The notes under the pieces were generated by a model. It was not told the origin of the DNA, searched no databases, and saw nothing but the letters and a program-made list of their open reading frames with translations. Made by a program: the position numbers and the translations under genes. A stretch of 64,000 nt of DNA from Selaginella moellendorffii. Its lineage: Eukaryota; Streptophyta; Lycopodiopsida; Selaginellales; Selaginellaceae. Position 1 is the stretch's first letter. Every line of letters starts with the position of its first letter. The stretch spans positions 1,478,457-1,542,456 of the forward strand of contig NW_003314279.1 in assembly GCF_000143415.4 (NCBI RefSeq). Direction: 5' to 3'. Positions 40,776 to 53,263 of this stretch are shown in pieces.

Positions 40776-42836
40776 ATGGCTAAAGAAGCAGCAAGCGCCG
40801 AGGCTGTGGCTAATGTCCCCGGCCTCCGGCATACTGTGTGGGATCAGGACCAGCAGCTTCCGAAGTATCCCCGGATCGCGAAAGACGAGTCCGCTGATGT
40901 TGTGGTCGTGGGCGCTGGTATTGCTGGCATGAATGTTGCCTACAATCTTATCAAGGAGGGGATGTCTGTTATACTACTGGAAGGAAGGACTAGAGGTTTG
41001 TCCTTTTCGTGCTCTTTTTTTTTTCTTTTTATTTCTCGCATTTTGTCCTTGTGCTTGACGAAGTGTTGTTCAGGTAGTGGACAAACAGGGAGAACCACGG
41101 CTCACATTATGCCCTGGAATGACGACTTCTATTATATGCTAGAGCAGCAGCACGGTGCTCAGGTGGTTAAACATGTGGCTGAAAGTCACAGAAGTGCGAT
41201 CGAATGGGTTGCCAACACTGTTCAGGAGGAAAAGCTCGACTGCCATTTCAAACGCCTGGATGGGTATCTGTTTCCGTGCAATGAATCCTCTACTGAGCAC
41301 GATAAGTTACAGAAGGTTCGTGTATATACTGCTACGAGCTAGTTCAAAACTGACACAGACTTTATGTATTACAGGAGTTTGAGGCTTGCAAGAAATTCGG
41401 ATTTGATAACGTGGAGCTGGTGGACTTGGGTGGTGATCCTTCGGTCGGCAAGATTCACAAGGCACTGCGATTTCCCGACGCAGCCGAGTTTCATCCTCTT
41501 ATGTAAGCAGTGTTCACAAAGCAGTTTCTATAGTGTTGACGAAGCCTTTTTTTCTCAGGTATATAAACGGATTGGCCGAAGCATTCGTTCGTCGGGGTGG
41601 TAAAATTTACGAAATGAGTAGAGTGATGGAGATAGATGGAGGAAGTCAAGTTAAAACAGCGGACGGCGTCAGTGTTAGCACTGGAGCTGTGGTTGTGGCA
41701 ACGAACTCCCCTTTGAACCATGACGTGCTCGTGCACGCACGCCAGGCAGCCAGCCATTCGTATGTTGTAGGCTTGAAAGTTCCTAAAGGCTCTGTCAGGT
41801 ATTGTTTTGCTTTTGCTTTTGTCTCATTCCCCAGACACTAGACATTTTTTACTATTTGCTTCAACAGGACAGCCGAGTGGTGGGATACTGATTCGCCTTA
41901 TCATTATGTGCGGCTGGAAGAGAAAGATGGCTACGACGTTTTGATTGTTGGCGGTGGTGACACAAGCACTGGAATGAAGCCTTCCGAGTACAAGGATACT
42001 TACGGGGAGCTGGCCAACTGGGCTCGAGCGCGTTGGACAAGCGCTCAAGAAGTTCTTTACACATGGACAGGACAGGCAAGAAAACAATGTACCACTGGTT
42101 TCGATGACTCAATCTTCCCTCGCAATACAGGTCTTTGAACCGGCAGACAAACTGCATCTTATCGGATTGGAGCCTCTGGAGTCCCTCAAAGGCAGCAATC
42201 AGTACATCGTGACAGGTTCGTAGTCGTTCTTATGCTTCTCTCTTTCCAAGTTGAGATGTCTGGTATAGGTGATAGCGGCCAGGGAATGACAGGAGGAACT
42301 ATCGCGGGGATCCTCATCAGGGACCTCATATTGGGACGGCCGAATCCATGGGCTGCTGTCTATAGTCCAAAGCGGTTGCTGCCGCTGGACGTGTCGACAA
42401 TTAAATCTGCGGTGGAAGAAGCCAATCACACGTTCCAGGTAGATACACGAGGCTGACTTCTCTGTGGCTAAAATGCTACCATGCAGGGATTGAAAGATAC
42501 CATTCCTTTCTTAGGAACGGACAGTGTGGACATCGAAGATCTCCAGACGAGTCACGGAGCTGTGATCCAGACCGGATTGCACAAAGTTGCTGTTTACAAG
42601 GACGGCAATGGAAGAGTTCACCGCCACTCCGGTACATTTATCTATCGAAAAGAGAATTAAATTCCTTCGCCAACTTCGTTTATATGTTTGCTGCAGCCGT
42701 ATGCCCACACATGAAGTGCATTGTGAAATGGAATCCTGTTGATAGCACATTCGATTGTCCCTGCCATGGATCCATTTTCGACCCTTACGGCAAAGTCATC
42801 AACGGCCCAGCAAAGGCCGATCTTTTTGAGATCTGA
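40776..42836 (+). CDS. FAD-dependent oxidoreductase with C-terminal Rieske [2Fe-2S] domain
   Basis: Nine exons (40776-40995, 41074-41315, 41375-41502, 41559-41798, 41868-42075, 42131-42215, 42269-42438, 42487-42631, 42697-42836) join to 525 residues. A DAO-type FAD fold opens with DVVVVGAGIAGMNVAYNLIK (GxGxxG) and SGQTGRTTAHIMPW. It continues with SVSTGAVVVATNSPLNHDVL and ends with the C-terminal FAD loop DSGQGMTGGTIAGILI. The Rieske domain at about 460-525 has CPHMKC and, 16 residues on, CPCHGSIFDP, with the two Cys and two His for the cluster. This fused architecture is common in bacteria; the substrate is unknown. The intron after exon 5 begins with GC instead of GT. No targeting peptide is evident. 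Presence in a plant genome suggests old transfer, but the gene is fully intron-bearing. Confidence 0.92.
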
Positions 42837-42892
42837 GAGGTGGAACGAGAAAGCTTTCGTTTAATGGAAAAAGAGATTCTCGTTTTCGCATA

Positions 42893-45219
42893 TTAGTTGT
42901 TCCCTGTCCTTTCTTCCATCCTTCGGTCCCAGTCGGCAGCATCGTAACTTTGCTCTAGCAAATCCTTCTCGGTTGTGTAAACAATGCGGTCCTTCCCTAT
43001 GATTGTTCTTTCGGCTTGCCGCCGCGCACTACGTAGCTGTTTACAGTGGAAAGGACAGGGTGAATGAGAGCACTCAGCAAAGTTTAGGAAAGATACCTTC
43101 TCGCGCAAGGTCGCGTCAGGAGCTCTCAGGCGCAGCGCTCTCTCCTTTCTCGCCAGGTTACGCCCCTCGATCTTGGTGTTTTTCTGTTGGACTTGAAACC
43201 ACCGGAAGATCGGGATCGCGAAGAAGGCTACCGTGTAGGCCTGTTCAGCTGCGTGTTGGATGGAAGCAAAATACTGTTTCTATATTACCTGTAGCACTGG
43301 GAATGCATTTGAAACGAACTGGAGGAGCCCTCCCATTTGAGCAGTGATGGCAGCGTCCCTGGAAAGACAAAGTTCGCGAGTTATAATTGGAAGAGTTTAC
43401 ACATTAACTGAAACTGTACTTTAACAAGCTACCCAGTGTCAAGACTCCGAGTAGATTGAACGCTCCTAGCGCAACAACAAGAGTTTGGTCTGTTTGCTTG
43501 GCTCGGCTGTGTAAAGCACAAAAAGAAAAAAAGAACACTTAGACAAGAGATGAGATACAACCACACACACCTGAAAGGAAGAGGAGCTTCTTGGAGATAC
43601 TGGAGCCTGTCACCGTTGTGACTTTTCCAAGCTTGATTGGCTGCAGTGCGTTGCAAAGATGGGAAGCGATACACGATGTTTCCCTGCAAGGATTGACGTT
43701 GCTAAAACGACGCAGAATATCAGAAAGCTTACTCTAGCATCGACTTCAGGTTGGCCATCGAATCGTAAGAGAACTGGCAAAACAAACGACTCATCGTCCT
43801 GCCAAACCAAGACAGAATAAAAAAGAGAAAACAGAATAAAAAGCGTTGAAAACAAAACAGCGTACCTTGTTGTTTTCATCCAAGGCGGAGACATCTAAGT
43901 AAGGTGCAAGCTCTTCTGCAGTTACCACGCCACCTTTAGCAGCAATTTCTTCTCCAATCTGGAGATGCAAAACGTAATCTACTTTAGAACAAAAAACGAC
44001 TCATAGCACCCTCAAATACGAACATTTAAGAGTTTCTAGGAGTGACTCTTACCGCCTGCCACCGAACTTCGTCCAGTCCTTCATTGGGATCAGGGTCTCC
44101 AAATACGAACGAGAACACCTGCAAAAGAAACAAAACAGAAAACGTTAGCAACGACTCCGATCTCTAAAGGTATGCCACGCACAGATTCAAGGAAATTCAT
44201 GCCATCTGTTCTTCTCTTCCTCCTTCTATAATAGTAAGGGTCCCAATACCTGCAGAGTTAGTTAGCTCTCTCTTCCTTGCAAAATCGCGACTACCAAAAC
44301 AAGTCGAATGGACTGACGTAAAATGAGAATCCACTTCCGCGTGAGCTATAGCCACCTCGATTATTTCGATTGTCATCTTCACTGCAGACGATTTTCACTC
44401 CAAATATTTCAGAACAATCGTATCAAAAGGAGAAAACAAGAATAAACAACACCAACCTCCGGGCAGACGAAAGCAGCACAAAGATCGATGTGTAAACAAT
44501 CACCAGAGATGCAATAAGTGTCGTTCCAAACGAGACGCGTATCAAGTACTCCGCTCCAGCCTACCAAGAGCCAGTTAAAAGTCTTGTAGAAAACCAAAGG
44601 AAATCACACACACCTTAAGTTTGCTCAAGGCTGGTTCGATCTTGAGCCGGAAAGATTTCGCCAGCAAATTCGATCTATAGTCCTTGGAAAACACGTAAAG
44701 CACGTCTCCTTCGTCCGAGACCTGGCACGGTGGCAGCACGCAAAGTGAGAAAAAAAAAAAAAAAAAAAAAAATCAAAGAAGAAAAGATCATCCATGATCC
44801 TACAAACAAACCTCTAGAAATCCTCCAGTATCAGCAGCAAGAGCTTGCAAAGCGCTCTGAGCCTCGCTAACTTTGAGCCCGGCATTGGTCGCAACATCCC
44901 CGACTGTCACTCGTCCACCCAGCGTATCAATCGCTTTCATGGTCCTCTCCCTCACAGATGGAGCCAACCTATCAGTCTCGATTTGCTCTCCAATCCGGAG
45001 GCCCGACCCGGCCGCTCTACATTCCAGCCGAATCCTCCGAAACAAGCTCGTTCCAAGCTCGCCTCTCCTCCGGCCTCCAATGATCACCACACCCAAAACA
45101 TCCCCTCCTCCTCCTCCTCCATTCGCTGCTCTAGCCACCGGCGTCCTGTTCCTGGAATGGACTGCGTAATCCACGCATCCCTTGCACGAGACGAGGTAGC
45201 CGCATTGAATTGCCGCCAT
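42893..45219 (-). CDS. Chloroplast protein of the At5g03900 family
   Basis: A multi-exon gene, about 500 residues, read on the minus strand. The N-terminus (MAAIQCGYLVSCKGCVDYAV onward) is a plastid transit peptide with a Gly-rich part. Then RERTMKAIDTLGGRVTVGDV and KVSEAQSALQALAADTGG form a winged-helix-like unit, followed by SDEGDVLYVFSKDYRSNLLA, EPALSKLK, a membrane-like segment (LIRVSFGTTLIASLVIVYTS), the FVFGDPDPNEG and DDESFVLPVLLRFDGQPEVD motifs, a second YRFPSLQRTA segment, and the C-terminus RQAERTIIGKDRIVYTTEKD. The match to Arabidopsis At5g03900, annotated as iron-sulfur cluster biosynthesis family, is clear; the biochemical role is not established. An intron contains a poly-A/T tract at 44750-44772. 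I did not fix all internal exon edges. Confidence 0.88.
44750..44772. repeat. Poly-A tract (poly-T on the coding strand) in an intron
   Basis: About 22-23 consecutive A residues on the plus strand inside the first intron of the At5g03900-like gene; on the coding strand it is a poly-T tract. Confidence 0.85.
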
Positions 45220-45389
45220 GGCGAGCGAGCGATCATCCCATTCCTGGCAGCGCGCTACCTAGCTAAGAGCTCTTACCTCCGGCGCGAGCGCTCCACAGCG
45301 AGAGCCAAAATATTTTCTCTCTTAGGGCTTTCTAGTGGCTATGATTTTGCCGCATATGAGCCGTTGGATTGGTGTTCGTGGTTCCAGCC
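45220..45389. promoter_or_regulatory. 170-bp bidirectional promoter region
   Basis: Separates the start codons of the At5g03900-like gene (minus) and the short-chain dehydrogenase (plus). Both promoters must lie within or overlap this stretch. No specific element was recognised. Confidence 0.55.
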
Positions 45390-46793
45390 ATGGCCAAGCA
45401 CGTCATTGTGACTGGAGGAAACAGCGGTGAGATGGAAGAGTTTCTTCTCGCGAGAGTTCCTTGGCGTGACAATGTGCTTCTTCTCTCCAGGGATTGGCAA
45501 AGCCACGGCATTGGAGCTTGCGAAGAGGGGAATGGCGATAACACTTGGTTTGGTTCTTTTGAAGTATCCACGCGATCTTCTCGAGTTTTTACTCTCTCGT
45601 GCTCTTGGGCAGCTTGCCGGAATGTGGAGTCGGGCAGTAACGCTGTGAGGGAGCTCATCTCCTTGACGGGAAATCAGTCCATCAGGTAGAGTTGTAAGAT
45701 TAGGAAGTTAGAATTTACGGTCGTGACTTGAAGATCCATGCAATGTGATCTTGCGTCGTTTCATTCCATACGGAAGTTTGTAGACGAGTACAGACGAGCA
45801 GGGTATCCTCTACACGTCCTGGTACGTTTGGAGATCTTTGTAAAACCTCTGGATATGGAGATACTGGCAGATAAACAACGCTGGAGTCATGGCATGTCCA
45901 CTGGACTTCACGCGAGATGGTTTTGAGATGCAGTTTGGGGTAAGCCCAAACTTCTCGATCCAAGGAAGCTGAAAGAAAGAAATTTTCTGGCAAGACCAAT
46001 CACTTGGGCCATTTCCTACTGACGATCCTACTTATGGAGCTCCTTCATTCGAGCGCAACAAAACTGAGGTACAGTACGTGCGTTCGTTAAAGTGTTCTAG
46101 GTAACCAAAATCACATTTTTGACAGGAAAACGTCAAGAGTCGTGGTCCTTGCCTCCGAGGCCGAGAGGATCGGACAGCTCCACTTTGAGGATCTGAATTT
46201 CTCTAATAAGAGAGGTACTATAGCTCTTATCGACTTGTTTAAAAACTTCTCCATATCAGTTTACAATCCGTGGCTAGCATACGCCCAATCCAAACTCGCA
46301 AACTGCCTCTTTAGCCTCGAGCTCAGCCGACAATGCGAGTCTCTCAACCTTCCAATCACATGTAACTCTATCCACCCGGGCATCGTGGACACCAAGGTTC
46401 GATTTTTTTAAATCTTTGCAAGCGATTTGAGATATCACGTATGAGATCCTTGGCAGCTCATCAGGCATGTTTTTCCTGGAGCCATGGCTGACACTTCGGA
46501 AGGCAAAGTGCGTTCCATCTTGCGCAAACTGATTGGTCTTCGAGTGAGTAGAAAAAGATCTCTCTTTGGTGTGTTTTACGAGCATTTCTTTTTGTCTTTC
46601 GCCGCAGTCTCCACTCGAAGGTGCTCAAACGGCGATACACCTCGCAACCTCGGACGAAGTCGAATTTGTCACGGGCCAGTACTTCAAGAACTGCTGCGTT
46701 GCAAAGCCGAGCTCCCAGGCCATGGATAAGACTATCGCTCGAAAGCTGTGGCAAGTTTGCGAGGAGCTCACCGGTGATAAGCTCAATGTGTAA
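45390..46793 (+). CDS. Short-chain dehydrogenase/reductase (retinol dehydrogenase/TIC32-like)
   Basis: A gene of about nine exons. The Rossmann motif is formed across the first junction: MAKHVIVTGGNSG then IGKATALELAKRGMAI, i.e. TGxxxGIG. Following parts are ACRNVESGSNAVRELISLTG, MQCDLASFHSIRKFVDEYRR, INNAGVMACPLDFTRDGFEM (the NNAG motif), TNHLGHFLLTILLMELLHSS, RVVVLASEAERIGQLHFEDL with the catalytic Ser, then YNPWLAYAQSKLANCLFSLE with the YxxxK pair, HPGIVDTK and the C-terminal PLEGAQTAIHLATSDEVEFV. All catalytic residues are present. Family members use NADP(H) on retinoid-like, steroid or lipid carbonyls; TIC32 sits at the chloroplast envelope. There is no transit peptide. The substrate is unknown. 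Confidence 0.9.
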
Positions 46794-49700
46794 GAGAAGG
46801 CTTATAATACTCTTGGGATGGGACGTTCCACTGAGAAGAAAAACAAGCCATGGAATCTCTCTGGAAGTAAAAAAAAACCATGCCACTTTATGAACGAGAT
46901 CCCACTTGCAGCCTTTAAAAATGCAAGTTTTCCAGAAGGAAAAAATTTAAAGGACCAGATCGACAAATCGCTGATGGAGTTAGCAGTGATTTTGCAATTG
47001 TCTTATGCTTTCGAACCGAAGAAAAAATGGTATAGAAGTTATTGATTGTCTCAATGTGACAAGCTCTGGCGTGACTTAACAAGGTTACATGCAGTGCTCA
47101 TGGTGATCTTGCGATCACACGAAGACAAGGGAACAAAAGAAACGAAAAGAATCCATCCAAGCCAGTACTACACGAGCGAGTGTGAGTGAGTGAGAGCGAG
47201 AGAAAGAAAGAGATGTCCCTTGCTTGCTGTCAATCCAATGCCTTGACCGATCCAAGGAGCGAGAAAATCTAGTTAAAACACCTTGTGTCACTCGTGAAGC
47301 CTACCGGATTGACAATGATGATTCGTTCCATCTCGCAAACCGGAGAGATTTGGGCGATCGAGAAATCAACACAATCGCTTGAAAATGCGCGAGGAGATGG
47401 ATCCATAGATGCGAAAGAAAGCGATCAGGTGGATCAAACCATTGTTTAAGCGCCAAACTCCGCCAAGGCGACCCTACCCCATGTGTGTTCTTGGAATTCT
47501 TCTACCAGCTAAACTATAGTATATTCGTCGCATTATTATAACTAAACCATCCCTGGGGTGGTACCACGTGGCGTACAGCATAGCAGGCCGTGGGGGGAGC
47601 TGCCACGCGTCAGGGCTGCAGGGGCCCACTTGTCCCATCGGGGGACCCTTAGATTCGGCGGATTCATTGCACTTGAAATCGTGCGGCGGGCGCGGGCACA
47701 GGCCGACGTCAGCATTCTTCCTCCTCTCGCGGTTTTTGATTTTAGGGTTTCTTCGAGTGCTCAAAGCTTTTGTCATAGCGTAATGATTGACGCAAGGGAG
47801 TGAGCCCTGTTCTAGAAGATCTCTAGACCCTATAAGCTGGATCTTGAAAGGCGTTCCGGCCATTTCCATACACGCATACGACGACAAAGGGACCAAATCG
47901 AATTTATCCAACCATAGGGTGGAAGGATTGGAAGAAGAAGACGGCAACAGGGATGTTTGGATTGGATCTTCTTTTCTTCGCGACACGAGAGGTCCACACG
48001 GAATGTGGGTGCGCCATGATCGGCCACCACCCACGATCCAACGCCCAGAGACCGCGACACGTGGACGCCCACATCTCGCCAGCTTTGGACTCGCATGGTT
48101 TTGGCCTCGACTTCCACCGACGATCATTCCTCCTGCTGGGAATCATACCAAAAAAAAAATGAGAGAGCTTTGAGGATTCCAAGACCGCAAATTCGCTTGT
48201 TTATGATCTATGGCAGTGTGTTGTTTGTTCTTCTTGTTGACACAAAGGAGAGATTCACTGCGCTGTGCTCCTCCTCTCGATCGATCCCTAAGTTTGTCAT
48301 CTACCTCAACCTGGAAAACTACAAATTCCGGGAGCTTCCCTTGTCCCAATGCCGCGGGGATAAATTCGGTGCTTGGCTGGTTGGTTGGCGAGGATTGTAA
48401 TCTCTGTGCTCTGTTACAACATCACACTGAAAATATTGTCTATGAAATGAGTAAACCCAGAGAATCTTACCCTTGACCCAGCCATTCCACACCAGACGCG
48501 TGCTCTTTTACCACGGGGGAGGAAAAGTCAAAACCCGTCAGTGAGCGTCACGGGGACGTCACTTCACGTGCGAGCTCCAATCTTTGGAAATTTTAGCTGC
48601 TTGATCGCTCACAAAGTTAAGGTGCCCGAGTCCCAAACAAAAGCCTCGCATTCGCGTTATAATAAGCGAAGATCCCCAACATTAAATCGTTGTGTGGGTT
48701 TTAGGGTTCTTGCTTGGCAGGTGGTCAAGACAAAGCATTGGAAGGAAGAAACACTGTCCCTGTCATGCAACTAGAATATTAAGGCAATGTGACAAGGAAG
48801 AAAAATAATAGAGGGGCCTTATGTAATATCTGCCACGGGACCAGCCAGTTGTTGTTGTTGACAAAAAATATAAGCGTAGTTTTCCTTTCCAAGGTTTGAA
48901 ATATTTTGGCATTGTCTCTCGCTAACTTGGAGCTTGGGCATTGTTAAAATTTTTCCAGATCAATCACGGGCTAGTGGGTGCCGCTGATGCCCGCGCACAC
49001 AAAGTCCTTTTGTCCTAAATTTGCCCGGTCGCAAAAGCAACGACACAATCTAAGTCACTCTGGCCTGGGCTCTCGAGACTTTCAAAGGAGCTTGACCACC
49101 CCTCTCAAGCTCAAAGCTTAATCTATGCGTTTGTGTTTTTCCTTGTGCTTGGATGGTGTGATCCAGATGTAAGATCACAGCTTAGGGAATGGCGTGACAA
49201 GCTATCTCTCTTTCTCTCGCGCGCAAATGCCTTGTACAGGGAATCGCATCCGTTATAACGTAGTTTACTGCCTCAAATATTCCAATGGATGATAGGTACT
49301 CGAAGACACGGAATCCCTGCTTTGCTTTTCCACCACTGTTTGGATTGTCATTCCAAAAGGCGGGAGCACAATATATTCCTGCAATTTCCAGCATATATAA
49401 GGGATGCTGATACTACTCATCTCCACCCATCATTCCTCCTGGCTTTGCAACTTTGGTTCCAAACAGCTTGCTTGCTAACTTAGTTTATACACACAGCATT
49501 GTTTGTAGCTGCCGCATTTTCTAAGGCTCTAAACTCCACGCGAGAGCTTTTGCTTCCTTGATCCTTGACAAAACCACGCGTCTCTCTAACTTAATCCAAA
49601 AGCCCAAGCGAGAGAGGCGGCCCACCATCGCCAAGCTCATACATCCCCGCCCTCACAAAGCCCCCAAAGTTGACAAATTGCGCTGCGAAACCATCTGGAT

Positions 49701-49976
49701 GCACTGGAGACCTCAGCTTCACGTCAGGCATCAAGCGCCGAGGCAAGTTGCTTGCGTTGCTTGCGACTTCCCCTCCCGTATTATCTGTTATTATTAAAAC
49801 CCTCTCCTCATAGAAATGCCGCTGCCACCCTGCCCGTGATGTCACTCACACACTCTTGCATTCACTAGTTTTAGGCAAGGAGAAAAGAAAACCTAGCACC
49901 CAAATCCACAATCCTTTCCTCCAGGACCTCCAGGACGCTAATCTAGTTATAAGCTACGTAAAAACATCTCCTCCTC

Positions 49977-49997
49977 CTCTCTCTCTCTCTCTCTCGC
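49977..49997. repeat. (CT)n microsatellite
   Basis: A CT run preceded by CTC triplets in non-coding DNA upstream of the AP2 gene. Confidence 0.8.
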
Positions 49998-50324
49998 TCA
50001 GAGGCGCCATAGCATGGCAGTAGCAGTAAGTGTGTGCAGGTCGTACGCACGGGGCGAGAGAGTGAAGCGAATTGCGTCACCCGGTACGGGCAATGGGCCG
50101 GTTTCGTTATCATTGCTCTCTAATGGGTGCGTAGTAGCATACATATATATAAATATAGGGAAGGGGAGGTCTCCTGTGACGCAAGAGCAAATCTAAGGCC
50201 AGATTTTGGAGATTTGGTCCTTTTGTGCAATGGAGCAGCAGCGGCAGTGGAGCAGTGTCCAGCAGTGGAGCTGCAGCAGTGACACTGATCGATCAGTCGA
50301 GAGCACAGTGCTACTGGAGAACTG

Positions 50325-50356
50325 AAGAGAGAGAGAGGAGAGAGAGAGAGAGATAA
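50325..50356. repeat. (GA)n microsatellite
   Basis: An interrupted GA repeat in the long upstream region of the AP2 gene. Confidence 0.8.
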
Positions 50357-53224
50357 GAGGTGAGTGTGTGTGTGGTTTCTTTCTCTTGCTCGAGGGCGAC
50401 CACTGCTGTGAGAGCCCTGCTGCGCAAGCGAATGCGAATGGCTGGGTCTTCCTGTGAGTGAGTGGACGGGCTGACTATAAAGTACTGTGGTGAAAGCTCT
50501 TTGCTCGCTCTCTCTCCCCGTTCCTTTCGGTTTGCATCGGTGTCTGGTCCTTTCGATTTCAACCCATCCAGGAGGATCAAATTGTCCACAATTGGGTGTT
50601 GTCTCTGGATTTAGTTTAGCTCTTGGCTAATTGCAAGCAAGCAAGCGATGTACTGCCATTTAAACACCCACATTTGTGGTGATGGGTGATTTTGTGATTG
50701 TCTTTGCATACGGCACTTGCAAGTACGCAAAACTTTTGATGGCGATTTTGGATGTTACTATATGGCGTGGCGCGAACCTAAGTGTCAACTTTGTAGGGCA
50801 CTTTGGCCGGTCAAACAGCGCTGCTAATAGTATACAAAGCATATACTATTCATGCATGTCCACATTAAATCAAATAACTCGTGGTAGGGGTCACATGTCG
50901 TGATGATTCCACCTTATAGTAACACCGCGGCGTGCCATATTCGCCCAGATTATTCCTCCTGCCGCCTTGACCCTTGACAAATCAAGGGCTTGTAGCAGCG
51001 CTTCTTGCGCTTGAAGCCATCCATGGAACGAGAGACCTTTTGTTTACACTCTCTTTCCTGCCCGTGAGTCTGTGTGTTTGTGTCAAATCTTTCTTTTGTA
51101 CTCCAACAGGCCACAGCGAATTGTTTTATATGCCAAGCCTCCATAGATTTCTTCCCTCCCTCCATGCCAGAAGACCAAACAAAGAAAAACTTACTTGACC
51201 CCGTCAAATCAAATCACCACCACCACCACCTCCACCACCACCCAGATTTTACCGTGTTGTCTTGTTAGGCAGCCGTGGAATCCAATCTCCTCCAAGACTC
51301 TCTATAGTGTGGACGAGACGCAACCGCCATAGACAATAGTACATGCTGCCCAAATGCACATGGATTGTGCAAAGGTTTAAAAAAATCAATCGACGTCGTG
51401 GCATTAAGGTTTGGAAAATCCAGGATCCACGGACGCTCCGCCGGACGCGTGGCGCGCATCCGGGGCGTCGAAAGGCGGCGGCCACAGGCCGTTGGATGCA
51501 CCGGCGGGCGTCGCCGCCGGGTGGGTCTTGTCGGCATTTATGGTACGGTCGGCCAGTAGATTTTCTCAATCACCGAGGGCAGGGTGGCGGGCTTGTTTTT
51601 TCTTTTACCCAACGCTGGCTGGTGGTCTGGGCTCTTGGCTTGGAACCGTTTGGAGGGTGAAAGAAAAAGTAAAAGTGAATGCCCCGCTGCGAGTCAAAGT
51701 ACGAGTACGGAACAACAATCACGGCGTGCAGCAGGCGGGGGTGACGCCAGCCTCGGTACACTCATTAAGTAAAAGCATAGGGATATAAAAAAAAATGACG
51801 TTGTTTTCTCCTTTATTTTGCTTTGAGCAGGGGATTTCTTTTTTACCCTTTTGTATTTGCCAGCAGGTAAAAAGTATTAATGCAAAATCGGGCCCGGATC
51901 CAGTGGACGGGAGTGGCGGTCTTTTCGAGCGTGACGGCCCCTGGAGGGTTGACACGTCATGCTTGATTGAACAGGGTTGCCAATTCAGGAAAGGTGGCAA
52001 CGGGGTCGGCCCTCCGTCGCGATGGAACGGCGCGAAACGTTGCCTAAAAAGGAAACACGCACGCACTACGAGAGGGGTATGTTTGGGTATATGGGTGTGT
52101 GAGAGACATGGAAGACGAGCAAAGCAAATATCGGACTGTCAGGGAAGGGGGCGGTATCTCTTTTGCTTGGGCGAATGCCGCAAAAGGGGACGAGTGTTTG
52201 CTTTTGGAAATTGCTTTCTTGGACCATCATCCACTAGCCCGCGTCTCCTTTGAATTCAATCGCTATGAGGGGGTTAGGGCTTGGGTTTAGGGTTTATAGG
52301 GTGGTTTTTGTTAGCGTGCTAATACGCCAGCCCACATGTCGCTCTGTCTGCTGCCTGTCGTGCATTCTCTGTCTGCCTGTCGTCTCGGGGCCGGGGAAGC
52401 ACCGTGACAGTGACCTCGTATTTTATGACATGTGCATGGGGTGTGCAATGGCTTTCTTGACCGGCGACCGGGGTTAGCGGGCGCTTGAGCAGCTGTTAAG
52501 CTAAAGGGGGCTCACGGCCACGTTAAAGGTGTGTTAGTTAAGCCCGGGATATTTAGCAAACACAGCAGTGACAAAGATGTTAAAAACAAGCGAACAAGAT
52601 GACAACAAGGCGAGTTTGTTAGATCCATCTGTCAATGTAGTAGATCACGAATGATTATATTTGAGAGGATCAAAGAAAACTCGGGAGAAGAAAGAGGCAC
52701 TGAGATTTAGATCTTCTTCTTCTGCTTCTTTCTCTCTTGGTCTTGAGCTGGAGCTTGAGCTCGAGCTCGCTAAGGTTTTCTATCAATCCCCAACATTGGA
52801 GCAATGGAACTTGGGGCGCGATTAAAAATGTCGCGCATGGATCGATGCAAAGGGGGCCAAGGTGTGGGAGAAAAAGAGGGAGATAAAAAGGGCCGGGGTC
52901 CGTATGGGGCTCGAGAGAGCGTAGCCGTGTGACCGGACCAAAGACATCGTCCTGGGAGAGCGATATATATACCTCGCTGTGTTGTTTTGTGTGAGAGATA
53001 GATAGTGTGTGTGGATTTGTGTGTTCAAGGCTCAATGTTGCTTCGCTCCTGGGCTCGCAACAGTGGCGTCTCCTTCTTCCCGGCCAGGAGAGGCGAGAGC
53101 TTTTAGAGACCAAGATCTCACCAAGATCAAAGTAAGTGACCTATTAAGGATCTCGCTCTCTCATCGTTTTCTCAATCATCCCTTCCCTTCTCCTCTTAAA
53201 CCGCGAAGGGTTCACGTAAATAAG

Positions 53225-53227
<3 letters not shown>

Positions 53228-53260
<33 letters not shown>
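53228..53260. repeat. (GA)n microsatellite
   Basis: A nearly pure GA repeat of about 32 bp, about 0.8 kb before the AP2 start codon and probably within or close to its 5' leader. Confidence 0.85.

Positions 53261-53263
<3 letters not shown>

Noticed and set aside
47474-48127. Minus-strand frame of 217 codons
   Set aside because: Composition is skewed, no domain or splice partner was seen and other frames over it are equally long.
49160-49410. Possible microRNA precursor upstream of the AP2 gene
   Set aside because: I compared with the conserved plant miRNA families I know and saw no match or long hairpin by eye; a folding program would be needed.
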